Assembly: GCA_023489425.1 (NCBI GenBank)
Contig: JAMDCG010000104.1
Location: 1-5,262, forward strand
Direction of reading: 5' to 3'
Source of the DNA: Thermoplasmatota archaeon
GTDB lineage: Archaea > Thermoplasmatota > Thermoplasmata > Thermoplasmatales > Thermoplasmataceae
Length of the DNA: 5,262 nt
This document shows positions 1-5,262 of this stretch, in pieces. Position numbers and translations under genes: made by a program. The notes beneath the pieces were generated by a model. That model worked only from the letters and a program-made list of their open reading frames with translations. It made no database searches and was not told the DNA's origin. The number at the start of each line of letters is the position of its first letter. The stretch's first letter is position 1.

Positions 1-900
1 CTATTTTTATCAGAGGCAATGGGTGCATTCCAGATGCTGTTTAACTGGGAGAAGAGCAACAGCAAGGTTATTTCATATATAACTCCAGTTTGGGAAATAA
101 CCGGAACGTTCGCAGCATTCTTTGTTGTAGCAGCTGACTTCGCATTCCCAAAAATAATTATCCCACTGGCCTCAATCTATGCAGGAGAGATAATGGTCTT
201 TCTGATCTTCTTTGTGGCAAGGAACGCTACATTCGTTGTGGGAGAATTTGTCAGTTCTAGAGGCTACATGACAAGAAAGAACATGTTCAAGGCATACTCA
301 ATAGTCACTCTTTTCATAGGATTCGTTGCACTTCTGGTAGTTGGAGGAATAATAGGAAGTGATGGCGTGAGTATCGTCTCCATGAGTTTCAGTCCTGTAG
401 CATGGTTCCTTAATCCATCCTCATACATACTGATACTATCTGCAGTGTTCCTGATAGCCGGTCTATCCTATGTATTCTATGACACGGGGAATAGAAGCAA
501 GAGTGCAATATTTTCACTGCTGGGTATAGTTTTTGGAGGAATCGCATTTTATCTGCTCAATAGCGCTGTATTTTCCCTATTAATCATAATTCCGGTGGTG
601 ATAATTGTTATACCGGTTATTCTTTCATACATCAGAAAAATCACTCCCATACTGAAAAACAAGGCATTTCTCGCATCATGGGTTGCACTTGACGTATTCA
701 CGTTAAATTTTCTGGTATATCCAACAGCATTTAAGGGTGCAATAAATGTCCAGAGTGTTACCACCTCAGGACCTATGGATACAGCCTTCTTCATTATAAC
801 TGCATTTGGTCTTGTTCTATTGCTTGCACTTTTCGCAGTGTACGGAAAGGCAGTGAAGAATTCCAGAAATATGAAGAAAATGGAGAATATAACAGAATAA
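1..900 (+). CDS. cydB: Cytochrome bd-type quinol oxidase subunit II-like membrane protein, 5' partial
   Basis: The reading frame is open from base 1 to the TAA at 898-900 (299 residues visible). The true start is probably upstream, because the first ATG (base 19) lies inside what looks like the end of a first membrane helix. About eight hydrophobic segments are visible (roughly 33-49, 52-73, 97-118, 141-159, 167-185, 189-211, 222-242, 261-282). A PVWE motif at residues 29-32 parallels the GPVWDGNE region of CydB. The helix after it ends in a basic/aromatic stretch (ARNATFVVGEF) like the CydB RGVAFEFR segment. The C-terminal region, with a YPT motif, a short polar loop and a last helix, also follows CydB layout. 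CydB is the non-catalytic partner of the haem-bearing subunit CydA in the membrane quinol:O2 oxidase; cydA would be expected just upstream, outside the window. Similarity is distant, so another polytopic membrane protein is possible. Confidence 0.55.
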   Translation, partial: LFLSEAMGAFQMLFNWEKSNSKVISYITPVWEITGTFAAFFVVAADFAFPKIIIPLASIYAGEIMVFLIFFVARNATFVVGEFVSSRGYMTRKNMFKAYSIVTLFIGFVALLVVGGIIGSDGVSIVSMSFSPVAWFLNPSSYILILSAVFLIAGLSYVFYDTGNRSKSAIFSLLGIVFGGIAFYLLNSAVFSLLIIIPVVIIVIPVILSYIRKITPILKNKAFLASWVALDVFTLNFLVYPTAFKGAINVQSVTTSGPMDTAFFIITAFGLVLLLALFAVYGKAVKNSRNMKKMENITE

Positions 901-3900
901 ACTCTGTAAGTTTTCTCCATAATACTTTTTAAAATATTTTAAAATTAAACAGTTACTTATTAATCCCCTTTGCTGAAAAGATAATACCTATACTTACAAG
1001 TAACAGACCTGCTATCTCATAAACCGATGGAATTTCATTCAGTAAGAAAATGCTAAAAATTACAGAGAGTGCAGGAACAAGGAAGAGGAAGGATGAGATA
1101 GTAGAAACCCTGTATTCTCTATTAAGATGCAGGAAGGCATAATAGGCTATGGCCGTGCCTGGGAATCCTATAATAATAACAATGATCAGGAAAGTAAGAT
1201 TTGGTTCAAACAGTGTAATGTTAGGCTGGAACACTCCCGCCACCATCAGAGCAGGAACTATGGCGAATGCAAACTGATAGAAATTTGTTGTCTCCCGCTC
1301 CGTCCCACCGAGATATTTTTTGTAATATATGGTTCCTGAAGCCCAGCTGACAGAACCCAGAAAGGCAATTAACACACCAATTCCCAGACCTGAGATCAAT
1401 CCATGGAAAAATATTACAATAACACCGGAAAATCCAAGGATAATTCCAAGAATAACGTACCTGTTATACGATTCCTTCAGAAATATAATAGAAAGAAGAG
1501 TTGAAATTACTGGATAGGTGTAAATAAGAATTGCAGAGAGTGAAGAGGAGATGGTAGTTTCAGCTATAAACCACAGCTCCATGAAGATGAAAACATTCAG
1601 CATTGAAAGGATGAATAGGGGAATAATCTCATTCCTCCTTATGTTGAATCTCAACTTTCTGTTAAATATGATTAAAATTCCAACCAAAGAAATGAGAATT
1701 CTGTAAAACAGAAGGGTAAACGAATCAACATAGTTTAGTGCAAATTTCACCAGAGGATAGTTCAGGGCCCAGAATGAAACCATAATCACAAACAGAACAA
1801 TATCATTTTTCCTGCTCATCCTCATTCACAATTTCTTCAAGGTATTACAAACTACATCTTTAAGCCATTCAAATGTATGTATGGGATCGAAGACGGAAAT
1901 CCCTTTATAAGACAGTGAAATAGTGTTATTATGGTGTCAGGAATCTTCACAGACAGGAACAAAATACTTGAATTCTTTAATTCCAGAGGTCTCATCGTGG
2001 ATCCTGCCGCCTTGCAGATTATAATGGAAAAATCTTTGGGTACAATGATTACACACCTTATTGACAATGAAACAATGAAATCAGGCATAGTTGGAAGGCA
2101 AAATGTTCTAAATCTTATAGGTGGAAATCAGGTCAAAAACCCTGCTGTTATGAGAGAAATAGATGTGAATGACATCAAGGCAAACAGTTCCGTGGAAGAT
2201 TTCAGAAAAATGTTTGTTAACAGGTATGAAACATTAAAAAGTATTATTGTCAATGCCGGAAAGTTCAGAGAGGTAGACTCCATTTCATCCGTAAGGGAAA
2301 AGGATTCAAGGGAAGTTAAGATTGTGGGAATGATCAGTAATGTTACAGAAACAAGAAATGGACATAAGAAATTCAGAATAGAAGATACAGAATCATACAT
2401 AGATGTGATAATTCTGAAGAAAAACCCCATGTCAAAGGAGTTGCTTCTCAATGATGAGGTCGTAGGTGTAATAGGAAGCAGACCCAGGGCTAACAATGAC
2501 AGGGAGAATTCTGAGCCTGTGATTTTTGCTAATGAGTTAATAAGACCGGATGTTCCAGAAAGAATGATTGATGACACAGGCTTACCACCGGAATATGTAT
2601 GTTCCATATCTGATATTCATGTGGGAAGCAAGACATTTATCAAGAACGGTTTCTCAAGTTTTCTTAAATGGATCAACTCTTCAAGTGATGAATCTGCTAA
2701 TCTGAAGCATCTCATACTGAGTGGGGATGTTGTTGATGGTATAGGTGTTTATCCAAACCAGGAAAATGATCTTGAAATTGTAAATCCAAAGGAGCAGTAC
2801 GAATATCTGGCAGAATTTGTGAATCAGGTGCCATCAGACATTAACGTTTACATTATGCCTGGAAATCATGATACCGTAAGACTGGCGGAACCACAGCCTG
2901 AGCTAAGTCCTGCCATCAGGCAAATGTTCACTGAAAAGGTCACTTTCCTTCCAAATCCATATAACCTTAGAATAAAGAAGAAGCTCATAACACTTTATCA
3001 CGGGATGTCCCTGAATGATCTAATAGAATTGATTCCAGGAGGTAACATGAACAGTGTTGGAAAGGCCATAGAACTGATGCTTAAGAGGAGGTATATGGGA
3101 CCTGTATACGGTGGAAGGACACCCATAATTCCAAATCAGTTTGATCCACATATATTCAGGGATGTTCCAGATATATTCATAACAGGGCACATACATGGGC
3201 ATTATCTTGGAAATTACAATGGCGTTAGATATGTGAATTCCTCAACATGGCAGTCTCAGACTGAATACCAGAAAATGATGAACTATTCTCCTGATCCATG
3301 CATAGCAACATTGTTTGATCTTAATTCAAAAACAGTGATTAAGAAAAATTTTCTCCCTAAAGCGTTCTCAGAATAATCTCTTCGATCTCTTTTCTAAAGG
3401 TATCCACTATATCCTTGGTTGCTGTGTCCCTCACTGATTGCGGAGCACTCATGAACCCTATTTTTGCCGTTATTTTTGCCATTTTAGCCATGGAATCATA
3501 TTCCTTGATCTTTGCTTCTAGGTATCCTTCTATTATCCTTGCTAGCTCCTTCTTTAGCTCAGGATCCTCATTAAGTTTCTTCCTTACATATTCCTTAATC
3601 AGATCTTTCACTATGTCACGGACAGCTTCCAGATACATTTCTTCAGATGGAAGGGTGCTCATCATATCCTTGATATATTTTTGAATGTCTTCAGGCATAT
3701 ATTCAGAATGTAATAGAATAAATAAAGGTTCACAAAATAAATATTTATAAGAAGTCTTAATATCCTTATACTTTATGTGGGAAAAATAAGTATTGTCTCA
3801 CGATTGGGGTGAAATATTGAAACGAAGTTCAAGAGATTGGAAAAAGAGAGGAAACATGCGCTGGAAATGGAAAAAGAAGAGAATTAGAAGACTGAAGAGG

Positions 3901-5262
3901 CAGAGAAGAGCCAACAAATCCTGATTTCACCTTTTTGATCGAATTTTTATATTAATATTACCCGTTTCATGTAAACGGGTGTATAATAGACATTTTTACC
4001 TTTTACATTAACCGTTTTAGATTTTATTCAAAATTTCCTCTTCCATAATTTCTTCCTTTTTGGAATTTACAATCTTTTCATTTTTATACACAAGGAATCC
4101 ACCTACTATTGAAACCAGTGGACCAATATAAAATCCTCCTCTTATGACCAGAATTATCAAACTGGCCAGTATGGCTAGGATTCCTATACCGTAAAAACCC
4201 TTTCCCTTTCCGTAATAGCAAAAGATGATCACAATAAAGCTGAGAGCAATCACCGCAAGAGATGCATATGGATTTATTTCTATGGATTTCAGGAATGCGA
4301 GTGAACCTGTTGATCCAGGATCAAGGCCGAGAATAAATACGATCAGAGCCAGAAAAACTCCGGAGATCATGCTTATCAGTGAACCGGAAAAAGTGAGCAA
4401 ATATGAAAACCCCAGGGATATTTTCATAGAATTACATTGTTTTAAGTTTTTTAAGGTTTCTCAAACATATGCAACTGTTTGGAATGTTTAGAATTTATAA
4501 ACAGGTTTCTTTATCACGCCTAAAAAATCCCACTTCAACTGACAGAACAGAGTCACTGTTAAATAGTTTTATCTAATTCAGAACCTACGGGGACATGGGG
4601 TAATCAGGCATCCTATTGGGCTCCAGTCAGGTTTTGATTAGAAACGGGTCAACTGATATGGTGATGATTGACTGGAACTATGAACCGGGAAGAGACCCGC
4701 AGATCTGGGTTCAAATCCCAGTGTCCCCATCTCAGACGAATACTCTGACTTTGTTATTTTTTTTAACTTCTAAACCGCACATATTACTGCCTCCTAAAAT
4801 TCGGGAAAAAACCGGGGTTCCCGCGCCCATGCGTAAAGCTTTAATGTCACTACCCAGAATATTATCATAGTAAATGAATGTGTTTTTAGACTCCATTACC
4901 TCTCAATTTATTTTTACCTCAGATTACGAATTGATAATCATAAATGATAGTATGTATTAATATGCTCCATACTTATTAATTACTAATTGTCAATCAAGAA
5001 GTCAGGCTACGAGGATGAAATTTTAAAATTCATCTATACAAATTACCAAGACGTAGAGATTCCAATGACTAAACTTCAAGATATTATAACTTCATATTAT
5101 ACTGTAACTAGCTCAGTGGGTTCATTATATGAAAGCGGGTTGGTCAATAAACGAGAGGTTGTCTCTGGAAGAAAAACGATAATGATCTCTTTGACTAAAA
5201 AAGGAAGAGAAGTTGCAGAGCAACTCAAAAGAGCTGAGGCAATTTCACAAGGCAGGAAGCTC

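Overview
The window looks archaeal, most likely from a Thermoplasmatales-type euryarchaeon; this assignment is inference. It is AT-rich. It encodes the small subunit of the archaea-specific replicative polymerase D, an archaeal-type ribosomal protein L41e, and an intron-containing tRNA-Trp. TATA-like boxes sit about 25 bases upstream of several start codons, with no Shine-Dalgarno sequence between, which suggests leaderless mRNAs. No bacterial-style operon, mobile element or CRISPR array was found.

Layout. Bases 1-900 (+) hold the 3' part of a polytopic membrane protein resembling cytochrome bd quinol oxidase subunit II. It converges on a DMT/EamA transporter (953-1825, -). A 105-base divergent promoter region then leads to the polymerase D small subunit DP1 (1931-3376, +). 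DP1 overlaps the end of a convergent 113-residue helical protein of unknown function (3357-3698, -) by 20 bases. A second divergent promoter region serves the 35-residue L41e gene (3817-3924, +), which has a TTG start. L41e converges, across T-runs and an 8-bp hairpin, on a small four-helix membrane protein (4017-4427, -). The tRNA-Trp(CCA) gene with a 68-base intron follows (4589-4729, +). After a short GC-rich intergenic patch, the window ends inside a winged-helix regulator (4987-5262, +).

The genes are mostly single transcription units in alternating orientation. Several are housekeeping: replication and exonucleolytic proofreading (DP1), the ribosome (L41e), translation (tRNA-Trp). The others are membrane or regulatory genes with no evident pathway link.

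The most informative element is the tRNA-Trp intron. It folds as a box C/D guide RNA with two 12-base guides. Counting five bases upstream of box D and box D' points exactly to C34 and C39 of the same tRNA. This is the euryarchaeal cis/trans methylation system known from Haloferax, here with a compensated U-A pair replacing G-C in the box C/D kink-turn. I did not find convincing evidence for a wholly new system.
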